Assembly (NCBI RefSeq): GCF_907163085.1
Contig: NZ_CAJQTX010000005.1
Span: 186,001-250,000 of the forward strand
DNA: 64,000 bases
Source of the DNA: Candidatus Accumulibacter sp. ACC003
GTDB taxonomy: Bacteria; Pseudomonadota; Gammaproteobacteria; Burkholderiales; Rhodocyclaceae
Direction of reading: 5' to 3'
Shown here in pieces: positions 42,839 through 50,431 of this stretch. A program made the translations under genes and the position numbers. How positions within the stretch are numbered: position 1 is the first letter of the stretch; each line of letters opens with the position of its first letter. A model generated the notes under the pieces. That model ran no database searches. It saw nothing but the letters and a program-made list of their open reading frames with translations, and was not told the origin of the DNA.

Positions 42839-44679
42839 GAGTCGACTCCAGAGGCCCTGGCGGCCAGCCCGAAATGCGCGTCCGCGTCGTCGCGACCAGT
42901 CATCTGGCGAGCTGCCGCCAAAGCCTGGTCAAGGTCGAAAGCCGGCTCGAAATCGAGCGAGCGCAGGCGCCGCTCGTACGCCGGGCGGAATTTCTGCAGG
43001 GTATCGAACAAGGGATTGCACGCCGCCTGGCCAAGCCCACAGTGGCTGGCGGCGTGCAGCAGGCGATGGATCTTGAAGATCTCGTTGATTTCGTATTGCG
43101 AGCCGTGGCCGTTGGCGATCTTGTCCATGCAGTTCACGACCAGCGAGGTGCCGACGCGGCACGGCGTGCAGAAGCCACAGCTCTCGTGTTTGAAGAAGTG
43201 GGCAAAATTGCGCGCCACCTCGAACATATCGCGATGCGCACCAAAAACCATCAGCGCGCCAGCCGTCGGGACGTCCTCGAAGGCGATGCAGCGCGAGAAT
43301 TCGTGCGTCGCCAGGCAAATGCCCGAAGGGCCGCTGACCTGCACCGCCTGCGCGTTGCCGGCACCGCAGTCGTACAGCACCTGCTTGACCGAAACGCCGA
43401 AGGGATACTCGTAGATGCCCGGCGTCTCGACGTCGCCGGAGATCGACAGCAGCTTGGTTCCGGTCGATTGCTTGGTGCCGAGGCCGGCAAACCAGGCACC
43501 GCCCTTGAGCGCGACCAGCGCCGCCTTACACAGCGTCTCGACGTTGTTCACCACCGTCGGCTGGCCGCGATAGCCAACTGTTACCGGGAATGGCGGGCGG
43601 CTGCGCGGGATGCCGCGCTTGCCTTCGAGCGACTCGAGCAGCGCCGTTTCCTCGCCGCAGACGTAGGCGCCGGCGCCGAGATGGATGTCGATCTCGAAGT
43701 CCACCCCGGCCTGGCCGCAGAGCGCAGGGCCGAGCAGACCGTCGCGGCGACGGCGAGCGAGATTGTCGCGCAGCGCTGGCAGCAGATAGGCGTACTCGCC
43801 GCGCAGGTAGAGCAGGCCCTGGCTGGCACCGATCGTGAAGCCGGCGAGCGTCATGCCGTCGAACAGCAGGTCGGCGTAACTGCTGAGCAGGACGCGATCC
43901 TTGAAGGTACCGGGCTCGCCCTCGTCGGCGTTGGCGACGACGTAGCGGACGCCGTTCTCGCCGTGGCACGGCGCGCGCCGCGCCGACTCCCATTTGATCG
44001 CCGTGGTAAAGCCGGCGCCGCCGCGGCCGCGCAGGTTGGCGAGTTTCATTTCGCCAAGCATGGCCTCGGCGCCGCGGCCAAGCGCTGCCCGTAGCGCTTG
44101 GCCAGCCGGCCACTCGCCGGCGAGCACGGCGTCGCGGCGGCGGATGTTGTCGTCGATGCGAAAGTACTCGGACGGCCAGTCGGCCAGCGGCAGCTGCCCG
44201 CGGATCAGCTCGGCGATGCGGTCGACGCGCTCGGCCGAGAGGCGGCTCAGCGGCCGGCCGTTGACCAGTAGCGCCGGCCCCTGATCGCACAGGCCGGTGC
44301 ACGAGGTGGTATCGACGCTGACCAGAGCGTCCTCGGAAAGCTTGCCGCGCTCGATCCACAGCTTGTTGCACAGGCGATCGAGCAGCTCGCCGCTGCCGAG
44401 CATGCGGTCGGTGATGTTGTCGGAGAAGAGCACGCGATAGCGGCCGACCGGCGCCAGATGCAAGAAGGAGTAAAAGCCGGCGACGCCTTCGACCTGCGCG
44501 CGCGGCAAGTCGAGCGCCCGGGCGATGGCGGTCAGCGCGGCCGCCGGCAGGTAGCCGAGGGAATCCTGCGCGGCAAGGAGAATCTGCAGCAACTGCCCCG
44601 GCTGGCGCGCATGGCCATCGACGATCGCTTGCAGCGTGTCGTCGAGCCGTCCTGCGTCAAAGCTTTCGTCAGTCACCAT
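42835..44679 (-). CDS. hoxF: NAD-linked [NiFe]-hydrogenase diaphorase large subunit
   Basis: 614 residues. The N-terminal ~160 residues are NuoE-like with a [2Fe-2S] site (TSCTGLCDQGPALLVNG). The rest is NuoF-like: FMN/NADH loop LRGRGGAGFTTAIKW, ANADEGEPGTFKDR, GAYVCGEETALLESLEG and the [4Fe-4S] motif ESCGFCTPCRVG. It oxidises or reduces NAD(H) for the hydrogenase. First gene of the operon; no hoxI is present. Confidence 0.95.
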   Translation of the reverse strand: MVTDESFDAGRLDDTLQAIVDGHARQPGQLLQILLAAQDSLGYLPAAALTAIARALDLPRAQVEGVAGFYSFLHLAPVGRYRVLFSDNITDRMLGSGELLDRLCNKLWIERGKLSEDALVSVDTTSCTGLCDQGPALLVNGRPLSRLSAERVDRIAELIRGQLPLADWPSEYFRIDDNIRRRDAVLAGEWPAGQALRAALGRGAEAMLGEMKLANLRGRGGAGFTTAIKWESARRAPCHGENGVRYVVANADEGEPGTFKDRVLLSSYADLLFDGMTLAGFTIGASQGLLYLRGEYAYLLPALRDNLARRRRDGLLGPALCGQAGVDFEIDIHLGAGAYVCGEETALLESLEGKRGIPRSRPPFPVTVGYRGQPTVVNNVETLCKAALVALKGGAWFAGLGTKQSTGTKLLSISGDVETPGIYEYPFGVSVKQVLYDCGAGNAQAVQVSGPSGICLATHEFSRCIAFEDVPTAGALMVFGAHRDMFEVARNFAHFFKHESCGFCTPCRVGTSLVVNCMDKIANGHGSQYEINEIFKIHRLLHAASHCGLGQAACNPLFDTLQKFRPAYERRLRSLDFEPAFDLDQALAAARQMTGRDDADAHFGLAARASGVDS

Positions 44680-44830
44680 CGTCTCCCACCAGGGTCGCCC
44701 ACTGCGCCACCGTCGCCGATACCTTGGCGAAGCTTAGGCTCTCTGCCGCCGGCCGGTGCTGATACACGTCAACAAAAGGCCCGGTCGAGCGGGCGCTGCA
44801 AGCCGCCGGGATTGCCCGGGGAAACAGCCC

Positions 44831-44866
44831 TGGACTGCCACGTCGCTGCGCTCCTCGCCGTGACGG
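44831..44866 (-). repeat. Dispersed GTCATTGCGA repeat, copy B
   Basis: On the minus strand GTCACGGCGAGGAGCGCAGC followed by GACGTGGCAGTCCA. Close to copy A in sequence and opposite in orientation to copy C. Confidence 0.6.
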
Positions 44867-44960
44867 CCGGGGTGCCGGGGACTTGCAGGCGTCGAGACGT
44901 GGGGCTCGGCCGGATGGCGGAATGCGCGGAATGCGCGGAATGGCCGGATGCGCGGAAATC

Positions 44961-44988
44961 GTCATTGCGAACGAAGTGAAGCAATCCA
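44961..44988 (+). repeat. Dispersed GTCATTGCGA repeat, copy C
   Basis: Reads GTCATTGCGAACGAAGTGAA then GCAATCCA. It has the same GTCATTGCGA...GCARTCCA pattern as copies A and B with a shorter middle. Confidence 0.55.
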
Positions 44989-45097
44989 GAACAAGGCTGG
45001 CGGAGCTGCAGTGCGGTCGATGCGCGGCGCGCCAGAAGGCACCGAGACCATCAGCGGGCATTAGAGTGCACGCTCCAGAGATCGCGCCACACATTCC

Positions 45098-45112
45098 TGC
45101 TGCGTTGCAGCA
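45098..45112. promoter_or_regulatory. Palindrome TGCTGC-gtt-GCAGCA before the maoC-pta gene
   Basis: Perfect 6-bp inverted repeat with a 3-base centre, 36 bases before the start codon, where a repressor could block transcription. The core CTGC-N3-GCAG is the same as that of the palindrome before the aor operon. TGC-rich palindromes of this form are known for PhaR-type polyhydroxyalkanoate regulators in some bacteria. Confidence 0.5.
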
Positions 45113-45148
45113 TAATAGCCTCTGATCCGTACCGTCGGGAGCCCCGCC

Positions 45149-46567
45149 ATGCACGTCGAAACCCCCCTGGAATTTATCGAAAGCAGGACCTATGACGAAA
45201 TCGAGGTCGGCGACAGTTCGTCGCTGATCCGAACCCTGCGCCCCGAGGACGTCAAGCTGTTCGCACTGATGTCGGGCGACATGAACCCGGCGCTGGCCAA
45301 CGGCGACTTTACGCACAGCGGCCTGTTCCAGGATTTCATCGCGCACGGCATGTGGTGCGCGTCGCTGCTGTCGACGATGCTCGGCACGCAGTTCCCCGGC
45401 CCGGGAACGGTGATGGTCGATTCGAGCCTGCACTTTGCGCGGCCGGTGGCCATCGGCGACACCATCACGGTGACCGTCACCGTCGCGCAGAAGTTTGCCC
45501 GCAACCGGCACATCGTTCTCGAATGCGCGTGTTTAAACCAGGACCATCTACTGGTCGTCTCGGGTAGCGCCGAGGTGCTGGCGCCGAACGAAAAGATCCG
45601 GGTCAAGCGCAAGGCGATGCCGGAAATCACCATTTCGGACAAGTACGCGCGCCTGCAGGTGCTGGTGGCGCGCGCCGAAGGACTCGAACCGATCGACATG
45701 GCGGTGGTTCACCCCTGCGACCGGGAGTCACTGAAAGGCGCGCTGCTGGCTGCCGAGGCCAAGCTGATCGAACCGATCCTGATCGGCCCCGAGCAGCGCA
45801 TCCGCGCCGTCGCCGAAGAGAACGGCCTGGACCTCAAGCAATACCGGATCGTCAACGTCAAGCACAGCCACGAGTCGGCAGCGATGGCCGTGGCGCTGGT
45901 CCGCAGCGGCGACGCCGAGGCGCTGATGAAGGGCAGCCTGCACACCGACGAGCTGATGGCCGAGGTGATTTCGAGCAGCACGGGCCTGCGCACGGGTCGG
46001 CGCATCAGCCACGTCTTCCTGATGGACGTGCCGACCTACCCACGACCGATCATGATCACCGATGCGGCGGTCAATATCGCGCCAACGCTGACCGAGAAGG
46101 TCGATATCGTGCAGAACGCCATCGACCTGGCGCACATCATCGGCACTCCCGAACCGAAGGTGGCGATCCTGTCGGCGGTCGAGACCGTCAACGCCAAGCT
46201 CCAATCGACGCTCGACGCTGCGGCGCTGTGCAAGATGGCCGACCGCGGCCAGATCAGGGGCGGCCTGGTCGACGGCCCGCTGGCCTTCGACAACGCCATC
46301 TCGCTCGACGCCGCCAAGACCAAGGGAATCGTCTCGGCGGTCGCCGGGCGTGCCGACATCCTGGTCGTCCCCGACCTCGAGGCCGGCAACATGATCGCCA
46401 AGCAGTTGGAGTACCTGGCGAACGCGCTGAGCGCCGGCATCATCCTCGGCGCGCGCGTGCCGATCGTCCTCACCAGTCGTGCCGACACCGCCGAGACGCG
46501 TCTTGCCTCGTGCGTCATCGCGGCGCTGATCGCCCACGACGCGCGCCAGAAGCTCAAAGCCGGCTGA
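45149..46567 (+). CDS. Bifunctional MaoC-like hydratase / phosphate acetyl- or butyryltransferase
   Basis: 472 residues with two domains. Residues ~10-140 are a MaoC/R-hydratase hot-dog domain (DIEVGD-like start YDEIEVGDSSS, FALMSGDMNPAL, FIAHGMWCASLLSTML). Residues ~160-470 are a phosphate acyltransferase (PTA/PTB) with VVHPCDRESLKGAL, LMKGSLHTDELM, ITDAAVNIAPTL and LVVPDLEAGNMIAKQL. This fusion is common in PHA-forming proteobacteria and could link (R)-3-hydroxyacyl-CoA and acyl phosphate pools. Which acyl group is used cannot be decided. Confidence 0.9.
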   Translation: MHVETPLEFIESRTYDEIEVGDSSSLIRTLRPEDVKLFALMSGDMNPALANGDFTHSGLFQDFIAHGMWCASLLSTMLGTQFPGPGTVMVDSSLHFARPVAIGDTITVTVTVAQKFARNRHIVLECACLNQDHLLVVSGSAEVLAPNEKIRVKRKAMPEITISDKYARLQVLVARAEGLEPIDMAVVHPCDRESLKGALLAAEAKLIEPILIGPEQRIRAVAEENGLDLKQYRIVNVKHSHESAAMAVALVRSGDAEALMKGSLHTDELMAEVISSSTGLRTGRRISHVFLMDVPTYPRPIMITDAAVNIAPTLTEKVDIVQNAIDLAHIIGTPEPKVAILSAVETVNAKLQSTLDAAALCKMADRGQIRGGLVDGPLAFDNAISLDAAKTKGIVSAVAGRADILVVPDLEAGNMIAKQLEYLANALSAGIILGARVPIVLTSRADTAETRLASCVIAALIAHDARQKLKAG

Positions 46568-46953
46568 GCCAGCCGCGGGGCCGCGAGCGCTCGCCAAGCG
46601 AACGCGACGCCGCGGCCGAAGAGGCGCCACAGCGCCGCGCCGCGGCCAGACGCCGCAAAAAAAATTTCCCGCCCCCGGAGGCCCGCAAGGCCGTGATTTC
46701 AAGGCTTTTCCGGGCGCTCGGCGGGCGCGATCCGAAAACTACATATAGTCGCGTTATTGCCTTTGCCCACTGTATGCAGTAGGTTTACGCCACTTCAACT
46801 TGAACAAAGCGGCCGCGCCCTGCGCCCTACCCGTAGGCGGCGGCGCGCACGGCAAGCGACGAACACTCGCTTTCGCCAGCGCTTCCCCGAACTTCAGCAC
46901 GCCTTTTGCAGCCAAGAACGGCCAGCAGCCGTCACCACCCGGAGAGACCACCC
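46568..46953. other. Leader region of nrdJ
   Basis: Almost 390 bases without a supported gene, apart from an in-frame extension of nrdJ that has no family features. It holds the two NrdR-like boxes listed next. The first box overlaps TATAGT, a likely -10 element. The transcript would have a leader of about 200 bases; no cobalamin riboswitch signature was recognised in it. Confidence 0.5.
46736..46782. promoter_or_regulatory. Pair of NrdR boxes upstream of nrdJ
   Basis: AAACTACATATAGTCG (46736-46751) and CCACTGTATGCAGTAG (46767-46782) match the NrdR box ACACTATATATAGTGT at 12 and 10 of 16 positions. The starts are 31 bases apart, the usual spacing of three helical turns. NrdR would repress nrdJ when dATP is plentiful. 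Confidence 0.8.
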
Positions 46954-49839
46954 ATGAGCCAGCTCGAACACCAGTTAACCCTGTCGGCCGTCGCCGAGGC
47001 GCCGACCATCACGCCACTTACCGAGCAGGAAATATCGGTCGAGGTGCTGGTCGAAAAGTACGCCAAGGGAAATGAAACCTCGGTTCACGACGTCCGTCGC
47101 CGCGTCGCCCGCGCACTCGCCGCCAACGAGAACGAAAAACAGCGCGCGCACTGGGAAGAGCGCTTTCTGTGGGCACAGGAAACCGGCTTCGTACCCGCCG
47201 GGCGGATCAACTCGGCCGCCGGCACGACGCTCGCGGCGACGCTGATCAACTGCTTCGTGCAGCCGATCGGTGATTCGGTGGTCGAGATCGTCGACGGCAA
47301 ACCCGGCATCTACAGCGCCCTCGCCGAGGCCGCCGAGACCATGCGCCGCGGCGGCGGCGTCGGTTACGACTTCTCGTCGATCCGGCCGATGGGCGCGCTG
47401 GTCAAGGGCACGCAGTCGCGCGCTTCCGGTCCGGTGTCGTACATGCGCGTCTTCGACCGCTCGTGCGAAACCGTCGAATCGGCCGGCGCCCGCCGCGGCG
47501 CACAGATGGGCGTGCTGCGCTGCGACCACCCCGACGTCGAAGTCTTCATCCACGCCAAGGACCACGGCGACCTCTCCAACTTCAACGTCTCGATCGCTGT
47601 CAGCGACGACTTCATGAAAGCCGTCGAGGACGACGCCGAGGTCGAACTCTCGCACCGCGCCGAGCCCAACGCCGACATGAAGCGCGACGGCGCTTTCCAG
47701 CGCGACGACGGCAGCTGGGTCTACCGCCGGGTACGCGCGCGCGATCTGTGGGACCAGGTCATGAAATCGACCTACGACCACGCCGAACCGGGGATCCTCT
47801 TCCTCGACCGCATGAACAAGGACAACAACCTCTACTACTGCGAAGTGATCGAGGCCACCAACCCCTGCGCCGAACAACCGCTGCCACCCTACGGCTGCTG
47901 CTGCCTGGGGTCGATCAACCTGACGCCCTTCGTCAAGGACGCCTTCAGCGCGCGCGCCGAGTTCGACTTTGCCGCTTTCGGCGAGGTCATCAAGCTATCG
48001 ACGCGGATGCTCGACAACGTCCTCGACGTCACCGCCTGGCCGCTCGAACGGCAGCGCGAGGAAGCCAACAACAAGCGCCGCGTCGGCCTCGGTTTCACCG
48101 GCCTCGGCGACGCGCTGTGCATGCTGCGCCTGCGCTACGACCGCCCGGAAGCGATGGCCATGGGCGCGCGCATCTCCGAATACATGCGCGACACCGCCTA
48201 CCTGGCGTCGGTCGAACTGGCGAAAGAGCGCGGCGCCTTCCCGCTGTTCAACGCCGAGCTCTACCTCTCGGGCGGCAACTTCGCCTCGCGCCTGCCGAAC
48301 GAGATCAAGAACCAGATCCGCAAGCACGGCCTGCGCAACTCGCACCTGCTGTCGATCGCGCCGACCGGCACGATCTCGCTGGCCTTCGCCGACAACGCCT
48401 CGAACGGCATCGAACCGCCCTTCTCCTGGACCTACAGCCGCAAGAAGCGGATGGCCGACGGCACGCTCAAGGAGTACGCCGTCGAGGACTACGCGTGGCG
48501 CCTCTACAAACACCTCGGCGGCGACGTCGACAAGCTCCCCGACTACTTCGTCACCGCGCTCGAAATCTCGGCCAAGGCGCACAAGGACATGGTCGCCGCC
48601 GTCGCGCCGTACATCGACACGTCGATCTCGAAAACCGTCAACGTCCCCGCCGACTACCCCTACGAGGAATTCCAGGACCTCTACATGAGTGCCTGGAAAG
48701 CCGGCCTCAAGGGCCTCGCCACCTACCGCCCGAACAGCGTCATGGGCTCGGTGCTGTCGGTCGAATCGAAGAAGCAGGCCGAAGAGAAGAAGCAGCCGCA
48801 GGACTTCGTCAACGGCGACGCCAACCGCCGCCTGTCGATCAAGACGCTGCCGGCGCCGGTGCTCGCCAGCCTGCGCTGGCCGAACCGCCCGCAGCTGCCC
48901 GAAGGCAACATGGCGTGGACCTACATGATCGCGCACACGCACGGCAAGTTCGCACTCTTCGTCGGGCACATCGAACAGGACGGCCGCCACTGGCCCTTCG
49001 AAGCCTGGGTCAACGGCCCCGAGCAACCGCGCGGCCTCGGCGCCGTCGCCAAGACGCTGTCGATGGACATGCGCGCCAACGACCACGGCTGGCTGGCGCT
49101 GAAACTCGAATCGCTGGCCAAGACGCCCGGCGACGACGGCTTCGACATGGCCTTCCCGCCGCACGGCGAGCGCAAGCGCATGCCCTCGGTGGTCGCCGCC
49201 GTCGCGCAGCTGATCCAGCACCGCGTCGAGAAGATCGGCGCCTTCAACCACGACGGCCCGACGCCGGTGCTCGACGCCATGTTCAGCCTCAAGGAACCGA
49301 AGACCGGCACCGACGGCACGCTCTCCTGGACCGTAGACGTCTTCAACCCGGCGACCGGCGAAGACTTCGTCCTCGGCCTCAAGGAAATCACCCTGCCCGA
49401 CGGCGTCACGCGTCCCTACTCGGTGTGGCTCGCCGGCAACTACCCGCGCGCGCTCGACGGCCTGACCAAGCTGCTGTCGCTCGACATGCGCGTCCTCGAC
49501 CCGGCGTGGATCGGCATGAAGCTCAGGAAACTGCTCGACTACCCCGAGCCGCTCGGCGACTTCATGGCCTTCGTCCCCGGCACCCGCCGCCAAACCAACT
49601 ACACCTCGACCGTCGCCTACCTGGCGCAGCTGATCATCCACCGCTACGCGATGCTCGGCATCCTCGACGAAACCGGCCTGCCGCTGCAGCAGATGGGGAT
49701 TCTCGAAACACCAGCGGGTGGAACGGCAGCGAAACCGACGGCCGGGAAGCTTTGTGGCGAGTGCGGGAATCGGACGATGATTCGCAAGGATGGGTGTGAT
49801 TTTTGTACGGCTTGTGGGGCGGTGGGGAGTTGCGGGTAG
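46954..49839 (+). CDS. nrdJ: Adenosylcobalamin-dependent (class II) ribonucleoside-diphosphate reductase
   Basis: 961 residues, starting [10 protein letters not shown] after GGAGAG. The reductase barrel has the finger-loop region [41 protein letters not shown], and [18 protein letters not shown]. The C-terminal third has TSCPD-type repeats ([21 protein letters not shown]) and closes with [18 protein letters not shown] plus TACG, the cysteines that re-reduce the active site or bind zinc. It works with or without oxygen but needs vitamin B12. Behind the two NrdR boxes. Confidence 0.95.
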   Translation: MSQLEHQLTLSAVAEAPTITPLTEQEISVEVLVEKYAKGNETSVHDVRRRVARALAANENEKQRAHWEERFLWAQETGFVPAGRINSAAGTTLAATLINCFVQPIGDSVVEIVDGKPGIYSALAEAAETMRRGGGVGYDFSSIRPMGALVKGTQSRASGPVSYMRVFDRSCETVESAGARRGAQMGVLRCDHPDVEVFIHAKDHGDLSNFNVSIAVSDDFMKAVEDDAEVELSHRAEPNADMKRDGAFQRDDGSWVYRRVRARDLWDQVMKSTYDHAEPGILFLDRMNKDNNLYYCEVIEATNPCAEQPLPPYGCCCLGSINLTPFVKDAFSARAEFDFAAFGEVIKLSTRMLDNVLDVTAWPLERQREEANNKRRVGLGFTGLGDALCMLRLRYDRPEAMAMGARISEYMRDTAYLASVELAKERGAFPLFNAELYLSGGNFASRLPNEIKNQIRKHGLRNSHLLSIAPTGTISLAFADNASNGIEPPFSWTYSRKKRMADGTLKEYAVEDYAWRLYKHLGGDVDKLPDYFVTALEISAKAHKDMVAAVAPYIDTSISKTVNVPADYPYEEFQDLYMSAWKAGLKGLATYRPNSVMGSVLSVESKKQAEEKKQPQDFVNGDANRRLSIKTLPAPVLASLRWPNRPQLPEGNMAWTYMIAHTHGKFALFVGHIEQDGRHWPFEAWVNGPEQPRGLGAVAKTLSMDMRANDHGWLALKLESLAKTPGDDGFDMAFPPHGERKRMPSVVAAVAQLIQHRVEKIGAFNHDGPTPVLDAMFSLKEPKTGTDGTLSWTVDVFNPATGEDFVLGLKEITLPDGVTRPYSVWLAGNYPRALDGLTKLLSLDMRVLDPAWIGMKLRKLLDYPEPLGDFMAFVPGTRRQTNYTSTVAYLAQLIIHRYAMLGILDETGLPLQQMGILETPAGGTAAKPTAGKLCGECGNRTMIRKDGCDFCTACGAVGSCG

Positions 49840-50431
49840 GTTGGCACGTATCGATCGGCCCTTCGTTTTTTTGGGTTTGTGTCGTTTCGTGAGGAACCGC
49901 CTCCGGTGAGGCGGATGCCTCTGCCGAGCCCTTCGGGTTCTCCCACCCCTTGCCCGCCGCCGAGGGCGGTGAAGTCCTTGCCGCCGGACCGGCTCGGGCG
50001 CTGCACGCGAAAGCCGCAATCAGCCCCAAGCCCTTGAGCGTATGGCTGTTTCTGACGCCCTCAACATCGCGGATCTGGATCGCGGAGCACCTCGGATGAC
50101 GGCGGTAGCCAGCGGCCGGTTCCACAGGAAACGACATAGAGCCGCTTTTTTTCGCCTCCCAACCACCCGTGCCTGCCAGTGGCTCTCAAAAACACGATGA
50201 CTTGCCTTTATGTTTCTTGAAAAGAAACACATAAATTGAGAATTTATAGAGTTCAACTTCTTAGCGTCAAGACTCCCTTATCAAGATGTCAGTCAAGTGC
50301 GACACATAATAAAAAGGTGCAACTGGGCTTTCCTAACCTCGTCAAGCGCCCGCACCTCCAAGGTGCGCTTTTTATTTCTGCTACAGTAAGGACGCCTTCT
50401 TTTACCAACGAGCAATGTTGAAAGAAAAGCA
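49840..50431. other. Intergenic region with a sharp drop in GC and several hairpins
   Basis: The left half is GC-rich like the chromosome; from about 50150 it turns AT-rich, which marks the edge of foreign DNA. Perfect inverted repeats are TGTTTCTT-gaa-AAGAAACA (50211-50229) and ATAAATT-gag-AATTTAT (50231-50247), and a terminator lies at 50351-50378. Four TCAAG words occur between 50267 and 50346 but at uneven spacing. It may encode a small RNA or a regulated leader of the next gene. Confidence 0.5.
50351..50378 (+). terminator. Rho-independent terminator before the PIN gene
   Basis: CGCACCT-cca-AGGTGCG is a perfect 7-bp stem with a 3-base loop, followed by CTTTTTATTT. It ends 54 bases before the start codon of the next gene in the same direction, so it either ends a short upstream RNA or acts as an attenuator. 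Confidence 0.75.

Larger units (their letters stand above)
44680..45148. other. Intergenic region between hoxF and maoC-pta with repeats
   Basis: About 470 bases. It contains two oppositely oriented copies of the GTCATTGCGA repeat flanking a short degenerate tandem stretch of GCGGAAT units (about 44912-44956), and a TGC palindrome near the right gene. No gene could be supported. The arrangement looks like a decayed non-coding repeat insertion. Confidence 0.6.

Noticed and set aside
47995..50019. 674-aa minus-strand ORF opposite nrdJ
   Set aside because: Shadow of nrdJ; no ribosome site and no recognisable motif.
50267..50346. Four TCAAG words as tandem repeats of a type III antitoxin RNA
   Set aside because: Spacing is 14, 12 and 49 bases and flanking bases differ, so they are not regular tandem repeats.
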